DNA of 64,000 nt from Herbidospora yilanensis (GTDB lineage Bacteria > Actinomycetota > Actinomycetes > Streptosporangiales > Streptosporangiaceae): assembly GCF_001570565.1 (NCBI RefSeq), contig NZ_BBXE01000024.1, positions 6,653 to 70,652 on the forward strand, written 5' to 3'. Under the pieces are notes generated by a model. That model did not search any database. It was given only the letters and a program-made list of their open reading frames with translations, and had not been told where the DNA came from. A program made the position numbers and the translations under genes. This document shows, one piece after another, positions 16,673 to 25,219 of this stretch. Numbering within the stretch: the stretch's first letter is position 1; each line of letters begins with the position of its first letter.

Positions 16673-17703
16673 GACGCGCCGCCTACCAGCGCGAACCCGG
16701 CCTTGATCCACTTGCTCGACTCGATCGACACCCCGACCGCGCGCTCGCCGGGGGAGATCTCGGCCAGCGCCCGCTCCAGTTGCAGGAAGACGATGGCGTT
16801 GCCGCAGTTGCCCGCGTGGTCGACGACGGAGACCTCCCGGGCGGCGGGCAGCGCCAGCCGGTCGGTGATCAGCCGGGTCATCCGGCCCGAGAGCTGCGGC
16901 GGCAGCACCAGGTCGACGTCGCGGTCGGTCCAGCCGGTGGCGCGCAGCAGCTCCAGCAGCACCTCCTCGGTCATCTCGGGCACGTGCCTCTCGATCGCCT
17001 TGTAGTCCTCGGTCGCCGCCGGACGGTCGTGGTCGCGGTCGGCGTGGCGGTCCGCGGGGCCGAACCACTCCAGCACCGCGCCGGGCTCCCGGCCCAGGCC
17101 GACCAGGCGGGTGAACAGGGCCCGCACCTCCGCCGAGCCGGGCGCGGGCCGGGCCGACACCACGGCCGCGCCCGCCGCGTCGCCGAACAGCACGTAGTTG
17201 ACCAGCTCGGCCGGGGCCGCCCTGGTCAGGTCGCGGGTCACGTCGTAGAAGCGGGCGATCACGTCGCCGCCGAGCACCAGCACCGTCCCGGTCTCCCCGG
17301 CCAGCAGCAGTTGCCGGGCCACGTCGAGCGCCTGGACGGCCCCCGAGCAGCCCGACTGCAACTGGAAGGTGCGCACCTGGTCGATGCCGAGCCGGTCGGC
17401 CACGACGTTCACGGTGGCCGGCATCAGCCGGTCGGGGGTCGCGGTGCCCAGGACGACGGCGTCCACCTCGCCCGCCGTCACGCCCGCCGCCGCCAGGGCG
17501 CGGGCCCCGGCGTCGGCGGCCAGGTCGGCGAGGGTGGTGGTGACCTTGCCCGACTCCAGGTCGAGCGCCAGGTGGCGGGCACGGGTGCCGATGAAGACCT
17601 CCACCCACTGCTCCCACAGCGCGTCCATGCCGAAGCGCCGGGCCAGCGCCGCGTTGTCCACGGGGGGGCCGGGCAGCGCCGAGGCGGCCGAGAGGATGTG
17701 CAT
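16669..17703 (-). CDS. abyA1: KAS III-like ketosynthase for tetronate ring closure (AbyA1-like)
   Basis: A 344-residue FabH-fold protein. The nucleophile is Cys119 in QLQSGCSGA, and Asn299 lies in the GNCGNA motif. At the place of the FabH PHQAN motif the sequence is LPPQLSG (267-273), so the usual catalytic His is Pro269. In tetronate clusters this enzyme joins the glyceryl-ACP to the polyketide and forms the tetronic acid ring. It begins four bases after the AbyU-like gene and overlaps the FkbH-like gene. Confidence 0.92.
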   Translation of the reverse strand: MHILSAASALPGPPVDNAALARRFGMDALWEQWVEVFIGTRARHLALDLESGKVTTTLADLAADAGARALAAAGVTAGEVDAVVLGTATPDRLMPATVNVVADRLGIDQVRTFQLQSGCSGAVQALDVARQLLLAGETGTVLVLGGDVIARFYDVTRDLTRAAPAELVNYVLFGDAAGAAVVSARPAPGSAEVRALFTRLVGLGREPGAVLEWFGPADRHADRDHDRPAATEDYKAIERHVPEMTEEVLLELLRATGWTDRDVDLVLPPQLSGRMTRLITDRLALPAAREVSVVDHAGNCGNAIVFLQLERALAEISPGERAVGVSIESSKWIKAGFALVGGAS

Positions 17704-17707
17704 CGGC

Positions 17708-18112
17708 TCAGCCGGCGAGCAGGATGCGCGCCTCTGCCGAGGCCCGCACGCCGGTCATGCGCCAGGTGCGGAACCCGGTGAGGCCCTCGTACCTGCCGCC
17801 GGTGCCGGTGGCCGGGTAGTAGACCCACTCGCTGGTCCGCACGTCGTTGAAGTCGGCCCAGCCCTCGGCGTGGATGGTGCCGTCGGTCAGCGTGATGTCC
17901 TCGGTGTAGTAGGTCATCAGGCCGCCGTCGCCGGGGCGTACGTACTCGATCCGGAACGAGCCGTGGGAGGTGCCCAGGAGGTTGCCGTCCTCGTCGTAGA
18001 TCTCGTCGTCGAACGTGCCGGTCTGCCCGATCTGCGGGTCGGCGACCGTGACGTCGTCGACCACCTTCACCACGATCTCCTTGGGCGCGCGGATCACGAT
18101 CTGGTCGGCCAT
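17708..18112 (-). CDS. abyU: Spirotetronate cyclase, AbyU-like Diels-Alderase
   Basis: A 134-residue soluble protein, probably a small beta-barrel of the allene-oxide-cyclase-like fold. It shows TEDITLTDGTIHAEGWADFN, RTSEWVYYPATG and TGFRTWRMTGVR, which match AbyU of the abyssomicin pathway closely as I remember that sequence. AbyU catalyses the intramolecular [4+2] reaction between the exocyclic methylene of the tetronate and the polyene, giving the spiro ring. ATG 18112 has AGAGAGG at a good distance. The gene lies 17 bases downstream of the RHS gene and just upstream of the tetronate cassette. Confidence 0.93.
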   Translation of the reverse strand: MADQIVIRAPKEIVVKVVDDVTVADPQIGQTGTFDDEIYDEDGNLLGTSHGSFRIEYVRPGDGGLMTYYTEDITLTDGTIHAEGWADFNDVRTSEWVYYPATGTGGRYEGLTGFRTWRMTGVRASAEARILLAG

Positions 18113-18129
18113 GATGAGGTCCTCTCTCG

Positions 18130-20640
18130 TCAGTCCAGGGGGAAGCGGGCCGGTGGTTCGCCCGCGATCAGGGGGATGCGGTCGCCCGCGCACTCCGGCA
18201 GGGGAGGCGGCGGCGGGCCCGGGAAGAAGCGCTCCACCGGGTGACCGCTCAGCACGGCCCAGAAGTCGTGCCGGGTCGGGGTCGCGGTGTTGACGGGGTC
18301 GTTGTCGCGGAAGGTGTAGGGCGCGTACGCCCGCCGCCGCGGGTCGGGCTGGGTGAAACGGCCCCAGTGGCCGTTGTAGAGGTGGTCGTCGAGGACGTGC
18401 GCGCTGCGCAGGAGCTGGTAGGCGCCCAGGAAACGCAGCGGGTTCAGAGCGGCGGCCGGGCCCTCGGCGGTGACGGCCCCGTGGGGGGTGTAGCGGTAGC
18501 GGGCGGTGATCTCGCCGTCGGCGCCGACCAGGGCCGCCACCGAGCCCTGGTGGTCGGTCACGATCCAGTGGTGCTCTCCGCCGGGGGCCGTCAGGGCGAT
18601 CGGCGTCCCGTCGGGAAGGCGCACCAGGTCGGTGGGCGCGCCGTCGTCGGCGACGCGCAGCAGTCCGAGCTCCGACCAGGTCAGCACGTGGGTGACGGTC
18701 CGGCCGTCGACGGTGGTCTCGGTGATCCGGCGCGGCGTGCGCTGGTCGAGGCCGTCGTAGGAGACGTCCACGACCCGGACCCCGCCGAAGACGCCGGTGA
18801 GGGTCTGGTGGGTGGGGCTGTAGGCGAACGAGCCGGTCGGGTTGACCTCCTCGACGAAGTCGCCCGCGCCGTCGTAGGTGAACTCGGTGTCGCCGAAGCG
18901 GGTCACCTGCCCGGCCGCGTTCAGCGTGAAGGCGACCCGGCCCAGCCTGACCAGGTTGTGCGCGCGGTCGTAGGCGTACTCGGTCTCGCCCGCGCGCACC
19001 AGGCGGCCGAGCTCGTCGTAGGCGTACACGACGGTCGCGCCGTCGATCTCGGCGGTGCGCAGCAGGCCGCCCTCGTAGGTGTACCGGGCGGTCAGGCGCG
19101 GTTCGCCGTCGGGGCCGCGCACGGTCAGCGCGGTGCGGCGGCCCGAGGCGTCGTGCTCGATCTCCTGTACGGCCGCCCCCAGGTCCACCCGGACCAGCCG
19201 GCCGGCGGCGTCATGGGCGAGCCGGGCGACGTGCCCGGCCGGGGTCGTCACCGTCGCGAGCCGGCCGAAATCGTCGTAGGCGTAGGCCGTGGTGCCGCCG
19301 GGGGTGGTGACGGCGAGCAGGTCGCCGTCGGGGGAATGGTCGTAGCGCACCTCCTCGGCCGGTTCGCCGCCGGCGGTGCGCACGGACCGGGTGATCCGGG
19401 GGCCGCGGCCGGTGGGGGTCCACGTGCGGGCGTAGGACCAGCCGGGACCGGAGCGGCGGACGACCCGGCCGAGACCGTCGTGGGAGAACGAGGCCAGGAC
19501 CGTGCCGGTCGCCTCGTCGAGGACCTCGGCCAGGCGCCCGGCCGCGTCGTGCCGGTAGCCGACCGTGCGGCCGTCGCCGCCCGTGACGGCGGTGACCCGC
19601 GACAGGCCGTCGCGGGCGTACCGGACCGGGCCGAGCGGCGTGGGCGGGGTGACGGTGGTCAGGTTCCCGGCGGCGTCGTAGCCGAAGGAGGTGGTGTGGC
19701 CGTTGCCGTCGGTGAACGTCAGGGGACGGCCGTGGATCGGATGGTAGGTGCGGATGTCGAGGGGCTCGTCGCGGCCGGGCGCCAGGGCGCGCGTCAGGCG
19801 GCCCTCGTCGTCGGTGTCCAGCCGCAGTTCCCGGCCCGCCGGGTCGCGCAGGACGGTGCGCGGCCCGTGTTCCGCGCGGCTCTCCTCGCCGGTCGGCAGC
19901 CGCAGGGTGGTCAGCCGGCCCTCCTGGTCGTACTCGCGGGTGACGACGCCGCCGAGGGGGTCGGTCTCCTCGTGGAGGAGGTCGCCGTCGGTCCAGGCCC
20001 AGCGGCGTCCGTCGCCGAGCGCGACCAGGCGGCCCCTCTCGTCGAAGTCGTGGACGGTCACCCGCCCGGCGGCGTCGGTCACCGTCGTCCGGCCGGGGGA
20101 GTAGGCGAAGGTGAGCCGGCCGCCGCCCCAGTCGAGCGTGGTCACCGCCCGCGCCTCGTAGGAGAAGGCCAGCGTGCCGCCGGCCGGGTCCTCCAGGGCC
20201 GTCAGGCGGTCGTCGTCGTCCCAGCGGAAGACGGTCGCCGCGCCTGCGGCGTCGGTGTGCCGGACGGGGCGTCCGGCCAGGTCGTACAGGAACGCGGCGG
20301 CCTGCGCGCCCAGCGGGTCGACGATCTTCGTGATCAGGCCGCCGGTGTCGCGGTGCAGGGTGACGACGCGGCCCTGGTCGTCGACGACGACGGGTTCGCC
20401 CGCCGGGCCCCGGACCGGCGCGGGGTCGAGCCGCCAGCCCGGCCCGAGCCCGGCCTCCTGCCGCGATCCGCCCCGGTACTCCCTGACCAGCCGCAGGTGG
20501 GCGCGGGTCCCGGCCACCACCAGGTCCAGCCACCGCACGACCGGCGTGCCGTCGCGCAGGTCGACCAGCACCTCGGCGGCGTCGCCGAGGGGGATGCGCC
20601 GGACCGCGTGGCGGGCGTGGACGTCCCGGAGTGTGGACAC
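18130..20640 (-). CDS. RHS/YD-repeat protein at the head of the tetronate operon
   Basis: An 836-residue protein made almost entirely of YD/RHS repeats (for example YDLAGRPVRHTDAAG, YDAAGNLTTVTPP, YDELGRLVRAGETEYAYD), ending in an RHS core (LRFLGAYQ...LYNGHWGRFTQPDP) and a short tail of about 50 residues. There is no signal peptide, no membrane segment and no recognisable C-terminal toxin. The start is uncertain: GTG 20640 has GAGGGG at a suitable distance and leaves room for the upstream box, whereas ATG 20682 would place the box almost on the start codon. It is 17 bases upstream of the AbyU-like gene in the same direction, so it should be co-transcribed with the cassette. Its function here is unknown. 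Confidence 0.85.
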   Translation of the reverse strand: MSTLRDVHARHAVRRIPLGDAAEVLVDLRDGTPVVRWLDLVVAGTRAHLRLVREYRGGSRQEAGLGPGWRLDPAPVRGPAGEPVVVDDQGRVVTLHRDTGGLITKIVDPLGAQAAAFLYDLAGRPVRHTDAAGAATVFRWDDDDRLTALEDPAGGTLAFSYEARAVTTLDWGGGRLTFAYSPGRTTVTDAAGRVTVHDFDERGRLVALGDGRRWAWTDGDLLHEETDPLGGVVTREYDQEGRLTTLRLPTGEESRAEHGPRTVLRDPAGRELRLDTDDEGRLTRALAPGRDEPLDIRTYHPIHGRPLTFTDGNGHTTSFGYDAAGNLTTVTPPTPLGPVRYARDGLSRVTAVTGGDGRTVGYRHDAAGRLAEVLDEATGTVLASFSHDGLGRVVRRSGPGWSYARTWTPTGRGPRITRSVRTAGGEPAEEVRYDHSPDGDLLAVTTPGGTTAYAYDDFGRLATVTTPAGHVARLAHDAAGRLVRVDLGAAVQEIEHDASGRRTALTVRGPDGEPRLTARYTYEGGLLRTAEIDGATVVYAYDELGRLVRAGETEYAYDRAHNLVRLGRVAFTLNAAGQVTRFGDTEFTYDGAGDFVEEVNPTGSFAYSPTHQTLTGVFGGVRVVDVSYDGLDQRTPRRITETTVDGRTVTHVLTWSELGLLRVADDGAPTDLVRLPDGTPIALTAPGGEHHWIVTDHQGSVAALVGADGEITARYRYTPHGAVTAEGPAAALNPLRFLGAYQLLRSAHVLDDHLYNGHWGRFTQPDPRRRAYAPYTFRDNDPVNTATPTRHDFWAVLSGHPVERFFPGPPPPPLPECAGDRIPLIAGEPPARFPLD

Positions 20641-20695
20641 AGGCTGCTCACCCCTCGAATCGGCCGGTATGGCGAGCCTCATCTTTGGCCCCGTT

Positions 20696-20713
20696 TCTAA
20701 AGCGGGACTTAAC
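20696..20713 (-). promoter_or_regulatory. SARP-like repeat upstream of the RHS-AbyU-tetronate operon
   Basis: On the minus strand GTTAAGT (20707-20713) and CTTTAGA (20696-20702) are 11 bases apart with spacer CCCG, the same spacer as in the importer promoter. It lies 56-73 bases before the preferred GTG start of the RHS gene. The rest of the 276-base gap 20641-20916 must also hold the promoter of the divergent LuxR gene; an AAGGTT/AACCTT inverted pair (20847-20852 and 20893-20898) is visible there. Confidence 0.55.
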
Positions 20714-20916
20714 GCCCCCAGAATCCGGTTCGCGGCAATTTGCCGGGATGTTTCGTGCCCGGTCAGCGGCCGCCGGGGTCCTGGCGCGGCCATTCCGGAC
20801 GGGGGCTAACCCGGTATTCCGATGGCGCGCTAATCGGGCGGGCCGCGAAGGTTGGTTATGCTATTCCCTAATTCCAGTAGGTTTTGTATAGAAACCTTGG
20901 GGAGGCGTCCGCGAAG

Positions 20917-23625
20917 ATGACGGTCACCGTTCGTGCTCAGGAGATCCGGCGTCCCGCCCTCGTCCGAGACGTGGAGTTCGACCGCCTGACCCGTCTCGTC
21001 CGGGCCGCGCGCGACCGCCACGGCCTGGTCGCCGAACTGACCGGCGACCCCGGCGCGGGCAAGTCGTGGTTGCTCGGCGCTCTCGCCGGGGAGGCCCGCC
21101 GAGACGGCGTCACGGTGTTGTCCGGCCGCTGTTCCGAGGCGGGCGGCGAACAGCCGTTCCACCCCTTCCTCCAGGCCCTGGCCACCTGGCGCGGGACGGA
21201 GGGCCGCATCGTGCCCGCCGCCGCGACCCTGATCGACGTGCTCGGCGCGGCGGGAGAGTCCGGGAGCGGCACGTTCGCCGGACGCCACCAGCTCTTCGTC
21301 ACCGTGCGCCGGGGGCTGGCCGACTGCCTGGCCGCCGCGCCCGGCGACGTGCTGCTGCTCCTCGACGACGTCCACTGGGCCGACCCGCTCTCCGTCGCCC
21401 TGCTGGAGATGCTCATCCGGCGTCCCGTCGACGGCCCGCTGACCACCGTCGTCGCCCACCGCCCCCGTCAGTCGCCGGTCCGGCTGCGCTCGGTGCTCGA
21501 TCTCGGCGGCGTCGCCTCCGTCGCGCTCGGCCCGCTGACCTACGGCCAGTCGGCCCGGCTGCTCGACGGCGTGGCCCACGAGATGGTCCAGGGCCTGCAC
21601 GACGACGCGATGGGCAACCCGCTCTACCTGACGGCGCTGGCCGGCCGGCACCGGGACCGCCCGGCCGACGACGGCGACCCCTGGACCCGCGGCAGCCTCG
21701 GCACGCGGCTCCTGGCCGAGACCGAGCCGCTGCCCGGGGAGGCCCGGCTGGTGCTCGACGCCGCGGCCGTGCTCGGCGACGTCGTCGACGTCGGCGCGGT
21801 GGCCGCCGTGGCCGGGGTCGACCGCGACGTGGCCTGCCGGGTGCTGACCGAACTCCGGCGGCGCGACCTGATCAGGCCCGTCCCCGGGAGCCCGGGCACG
21901 CTCACCTTCCGCCATCCGCTCGTCCGGCTCGCCCTGTACGGCGCCGTCGACCCCTGCTGGCGGTCGGCGGCGCACGGCAGGGCCGCCCGGCACCTGTCGG
22001 CCACCGGCTCGCCGCCCGCCGAGGTGGCCCGGCACGCCGAACGCTCCGGGATCCTCTCCTCCGACAGCGCGCTGCTGGTGGCCGCCGTCCACGACGCGCT
22101 GCGCAACGGCCGCCCGGCCGAGGCGGCCCACTGGGCGGGCTCGGCGCTGCGGGTGCACCGCGCCCGCGGCGCCGAACCCGGCCCCGGGTTGTGGCGGCCG
22201 GTCGTCCGGGCGCTGGCGGCCACCGGCGACGCCGCCGGGGTCCGCGAGCTGGCCAGGCAGGTGCTCGGCGGCCCGGTTGGCGCGCGCTCCGTGGCCTTCC
22301 TGTCGTCGGTCGTGGCCGCGCTCGGCGACGCGGGCGAGGCGCAGGCGCTCGTCCTGGCCGAACTGACCGCGCGGGGCGACGCCGATCCGGCCGCCCGCGC
22401 GCTGCTGCACGTGCAGGCGCAGCTCTCCAAGGTGCTGGCCGGGCAGACCCCGGCCCGCGCCGACGTCGAGGCGCTGGCCCGCGACGCCGCGCACGAAGAC
22501 CGCGTCACCGGGGCGGGCCGGCTGGCCCTGCTCGGCATGTGCATGGTCATCGGCGGCCACACCACCCGGGCCGCCGGGCCGCTCCGGGCCGCCGCCCGGC
22601 TCCTCGGCGGGACGGAGACGCCGGCCGGTTCCCGGGAGGGCGGCCACCTGCTCGTGCTGGCCTGGGCCGAGGCCCTCATGGGGTGGTACGACCAGGCCCG
22701 CGCGCACGCCGAACGTGCTCTGTCGGGGGCCCGCGAACGCGGCGAGGCGCACCTGATGGCCCCCCTGCTGGGCACCCTCGGCTACGTCCTGTTCCACCTG
22801 GGCCGGCCCGCCGACGCGCACACCGTCTCGCTGGAGGCCCGGTCGGTCGCCCACCGCATCGGCCGCGACGACCACGTCGGCCTGGCCGACGCGCTGATCG
22901 CCGCCTCCTGGGCCCGGCTCGGCCGCCCCACCCTGCCGAACGGCCGCGACGACGACCCCGGGGCGGCCAGGACCCCGATCAACGCCCTGCTGTTCGCCGA
23001 GGCCGCGCTGACGGGCGGCGAACCCGGCCGCGCGCTGGCCCTGCTGCTCCCCCACGAGCCGGAGCCGGGAGACCTGCCCGAGCAGGTGCCCGAGCCGGTC
23101 CAGGTCTACGCGGCCTGGTGCTATGAGCTGCTGGCCGCGGCGGCCCTGCGCGCCGACGACGGCCGGCCCGCCCGCGTCGCCCGCTGGGCCGAGGCCGCCG
23201 CCGACGCCGCGGTCGCCGTCGGCCTGCCGGAGGCCGCCGGGCACGCCCTGCTCGCCAAGGGCCACGTGTTCGCGCAGGCCCGCCGGTGGGAACAGGCCGC
23301 CCGCTGCTACGAGGAGGCGCTGGCCCTGCTCGGCGACGGCCCTCCGGGAGGCGCGCGGGCCCGTGACCTCGCCCGCGCGGCCGTCCACCACCTGGCCCTC
23401 GGCCCGCAGGCCGGCCTGGGCGAGCTGACCTCACGCGAACGCGAGGTCGCCGACCTCGCCGGCGAGGGCCTGAAGACCAAGGACATCGCCGAGCGCCTGC
23501 GCATCAGCCCCCGCACGGTCGACGTCCACCTCAACCGCATCTACGCCAAGCTCGGCGTCGGCTCCCGCGCCGCGCTGGTGCGCCTGCTCAGCGTGTCGGA
23601 ACCGCCCGCGCCAGGTCCGCGATGA
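20917..23625 (+). CDS. LAL-family LuxR transcriptional regulator
   Basis: A 902-residue large ATP-binding LuxR regulator. Walker A is GDPGAGKS (43-50), a Walker B-like LLLLDDVHWAD lies near residue 150, a long TPR-like helical middle follows, and the C-terminal helix-turn-helix is LTSREREVADLAGEGLKTKDIAERLRISPRTVDVHLNRIY (split here: it runs over about 60 residues at the end). ATG 20917 is preferred to an upstream TTG because GGGGAGG precedes it and the protein then starts normally. It is divergent from the RHS operon and fits AbyH in role: a pathway-specific activator. Its end overlaps the thioesterase end by 38 bases. Confidence 0.93.
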   Translation: MTVTVRAQEIRRPALVRDVEFDRLTRLVRAARDRHGLVAELTGDPGAGKSWLLGALAGEARRDGVTVLSGRCSEAGGEQPFHPFLQALATWRGTEGRIVPAAATLIDVLGAAGESGSGTFAGRHQLFVTVRRGLADCLAAAPGDVLLLLDDVHWADPLSVALLEMLIRRPVDGPLTTVVAHRPRQSPVRLRSVLDLGGVASVALGPLTYGQSARLLDGVAHEMVQGLHDDAMGNPLYLTALAGRHRDRPADDGDPWTRGSLGTRLLAETEPLPGEARLVLDAAAVLGDVVDVGAVAAVAGVDRDVACRVLTELRRRDLIRPVPGSPGTLTFRHPLVRLALYGAVDPCWRSAAHGRAARHLSATGSPPAEVARHAERSGILSSDSALLVAAVHDALRNGRPAEAAHWAGSALRVHRARGAEPGPGLWRPVVRALAATGDAAGVRELARQVLGGPVGARSVAFLSSVVAALGDAGEAQALVLAELTARGDADPAARALLHVQAQLSKVLAGQTPARADVEALARDAAHEDRVTGAGRLALLGMCMVIGGHTTRAAGPLRAAARLLGGTETPAGSREGGHLLVLAWAEALMGWYDQARAHAERALSGARERGEAHLMAPLLGTLGYVLFHLGRPADAHTVSLEARSVAHRIGRDDHVGLADALIAASWARLGRPTLPNGRDDDPGAARTPINALLFAEAALTGGEPGRALALLLPHEPEPGDLPEQVPEPVQVYAAWCYELLAAAALRADDGRPARVARWAEAAADAAVAVGLPEAAGHALLAKGHVFAQARRWEQAARCYEEALALLGDGPPGGARARDLARAAVHHLALGPQAGLGELTSREREVADLAGEGLKTKDIAERLRISPRTVDVHLNRIYAKLGVGSRAALVRLLSVSEPPAPGPR

Positions 23626-24337
23626 GGCGGGCCTTGCCCGGCGCGTCGTCGGCGACGAAGAAGTGGCCGCCGGGGAACACCCGCAGGTCGAACCCGCCGG
23701 TCGTGTGGTGCCGCCAGGCCGCCACGTCGGCGACGGGGGCCTCCTCGTCGTGGTCGCCGGCGAAGGCCGTCACCGGGCACGAGACCGCCGCGCCCGGCGT
23801 GTCGCGGTAGCCCGCCAGGGCCGCGTGGTCGGCGCGCAGCGCGGGCAGCACCAGCTCCAGCACGTCGGGGTCGGTGAGGCGGCCGGCGTCCGTGCCGCCC
23901 AGCGCCCGCACCCGCGCCACGAGCGCGGCGTCGTCCGAGGGCTCCGGGGAGGGCCGCCACCGCGACGGCGCGCGGCGGCCCGACAGGATCAGCCGGGCGG
24001 GAGCCGCGCCGGCGCGCCCCTCCAGCCGGGCGGCCACCTCGTAGGCCAGCGACGCCCCCATGCTGTGCCCGAGGAACACACGTGGCCGGGCCGCCGGTTC
24101 GCCGAGCACCTCGGCCAGCCGGTCGGCCAGCGTGTGCAGGTCGGTCACCGGCGGTTCGCGGTGGCGGTCCTGCCGGCCCGGATACTGCACCGCCAGCGTC
24201 TCGACGCCGGGCGCCAGCAGCGCCGACAGCGGATACCAGTAGGCCGCCGCGCCGCCCGCGTGCGGGAAGCAGACCAGTTCGGCCTCGGCTGAAGGGCTCG
24301 CGTGGTAGCGGCGCAGCCAGGTGCCGGCGGTGGTCAA
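23588..24337 (-). CDS. Type II thioesterase (AbyT-like)
   Basis: A 249-residue alpha/beta hydrolase with GHSMG (Ser92), an Asp in AFAGDHDEEAP and a His in FPGGHFFV, the type II thioesterase triad. It opens with the family segment LVCFPHAGGAAAYWYPL. Such enzymes clear stalled acyl groups from PKS carrier proteins. No ATG lies at a good place; TTG 24337 overlaps the TGA of the SARP gene (TTGA) and gives the usual length. Its last 38 bases overlap the end of the convergent LuxR gene. Confidence 0.88.
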   Translation of the reverse strand: MTTAGTWLRRYHASPSAEAELVCFPHAGGAAAYWYPLSALLAPGVETLAVQYPGRQDRHREPPVTDLHTLADRLAEVLGEPAARPRVFLGHSMGASLAYEVAARLEGRAGAAPARLILSGRRAPSRWRPSPEPSDDAALVARVRALGGTDAGRLTDPDVLELVLPALRADHAALAGYRDTPGAAVSCPVTAFAGDHDEEAPVADVAAWRHHTTGGFDLRVFPGGHFFVADDAPGKARLIADLARAVPTR

Positions 24338-25107
24338 CTGGCCGCACGCAGGTCGAGCAGGGCGTCGGAGGTCAGGATCGCGTGGTGCAGCCGCCGCAGC
24401 GCGGGGCAGGGCTGCACCCCGAGCTCGGCCTGCAGCACCTGCTGGGCCGTGCGGTAGACCTGCAACGCGTCGGCCTGCCGCTCCGACCGGTAGAGGGCCA
24501 GCATGAGCTGACGGTAGAACGACTCCCGGAGCGGATGCTGCGTGATCAGCCCGTTCAGCGGGCCGATCACCTCGCGGTGCCGTCCGAGCGCGGTGCGCGC
24601 CTCGATCGACAACTCCAGGCAGTCGAGCCGTTCCTCCTCCGCCCACGCGGCGAACGCGGCGAGCACGGGCCCCTCGGGCGACTGGTCGAGCACCGGCCCG
24701 CGCACCAGCCGCAGCGCCTCCTCGAACTGGGCGAGCGCCTCTTCGTACCGCCCGGCCTGGAGGAAGAGCCTGCCGTGGCCGACGGCCCGCTGGAAGTCGG
24801 TCACGTCGTACTCGGCGTCGCGCAGGCGCAGCACGTAGCCGGACGACCGGGTGACGATCGTCTCCCCGTCGCCGTGCCCGGCGGCGGCCAGGAACTTGCG
24901 CAACTGGGAGATGTAGACGTGCAGCGCCGCCGAGGCCCGCTGGGGCGGCGACTCCCCCCACAACTCGGTGATGAGCTGCTCCTTGGTCGTGACCCACTCC
25001 GCCCTGACGAGCAGGATGGCCAGGGTCGTCTCCATCTTCGGAGCGCTGAGGAAATGGGACTCCCGGCCGTCGGACACACGGAGCGGCCCAAGCAGTTCGT
25101 AACGCAT
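24334..25107 (-). CDS. SARP-family pathway regulator
   Basis: A 257-residue Streptomyces antibiotic regulatory protein. The N-terminal half is the OmpR-like winged helix (MRYELLGPLRV...TLAILLVRAEWVTTKEQLITELWG...SAALHVYISQLRKFL) and the C-terminal half is a BTAD domain (YEEALAQFEEALRLVRGPVLD onward). ATG 25107 is preferred because GAGGTG precedes it and the family normally starts MRYEL. It resembles AbyI/AbyR. The four CTTTAG-type direct repeats in the cluster are its natural candidate targets. Confidence 0.94.
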   Translation of the reverse strand: MRYELLGPLRVSDGRESHFLSAPKMETTLAILLVRAEWVTTKEQLITELWGESPPQRASAALHVYISQLRKFLAAAGHGDGETIVTRSSGYVLRLRDAEYDVTDFQRAVGHGRLFLQAGRYEEALAQFEEALRLVRGPVLDQSPEGPVLAAFAAWAEEERLDCLELSIEARTALGRHREVIGPLNGLITQHPLRESFYRQLMLALYRSERQADALQVYRTAQQVLQAELGVQPCPALRRLHHAILTSDALLDLRAAS

Positions 25108-25178
25108 CGGCACCTCTGGCGGCAGTGGACTGATGCCCTCCACACTCTTCGGCCGGGCCGCTCCGCACATCAGCGAAA

Positions 25179-25207
25179 CTACGTATATACCCTAAAAACC
25201 TACGTAT
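25179..25207 (-). promoter_or_regulatory. AT-rich promoter region of the SARP gene with a repeated CTACGTAT element
   Basis: CTACGTAT occurs twice (25179-25186 and 25200-25207), exactly 21 bases apart, in an AT-rich patch 72-100 bases before the SARP start. Each copy holds the palindrome TACGTA. TATATA at 25184-25189 between them is a possible minus-10 on the minus strand. Two identical sites two helical turns apart suggest a dimeric regulator or promoter control. The regulator is not known. Confidence 0.4.
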
Positions 25208-25219
25208 TTTGTCGGGAAA

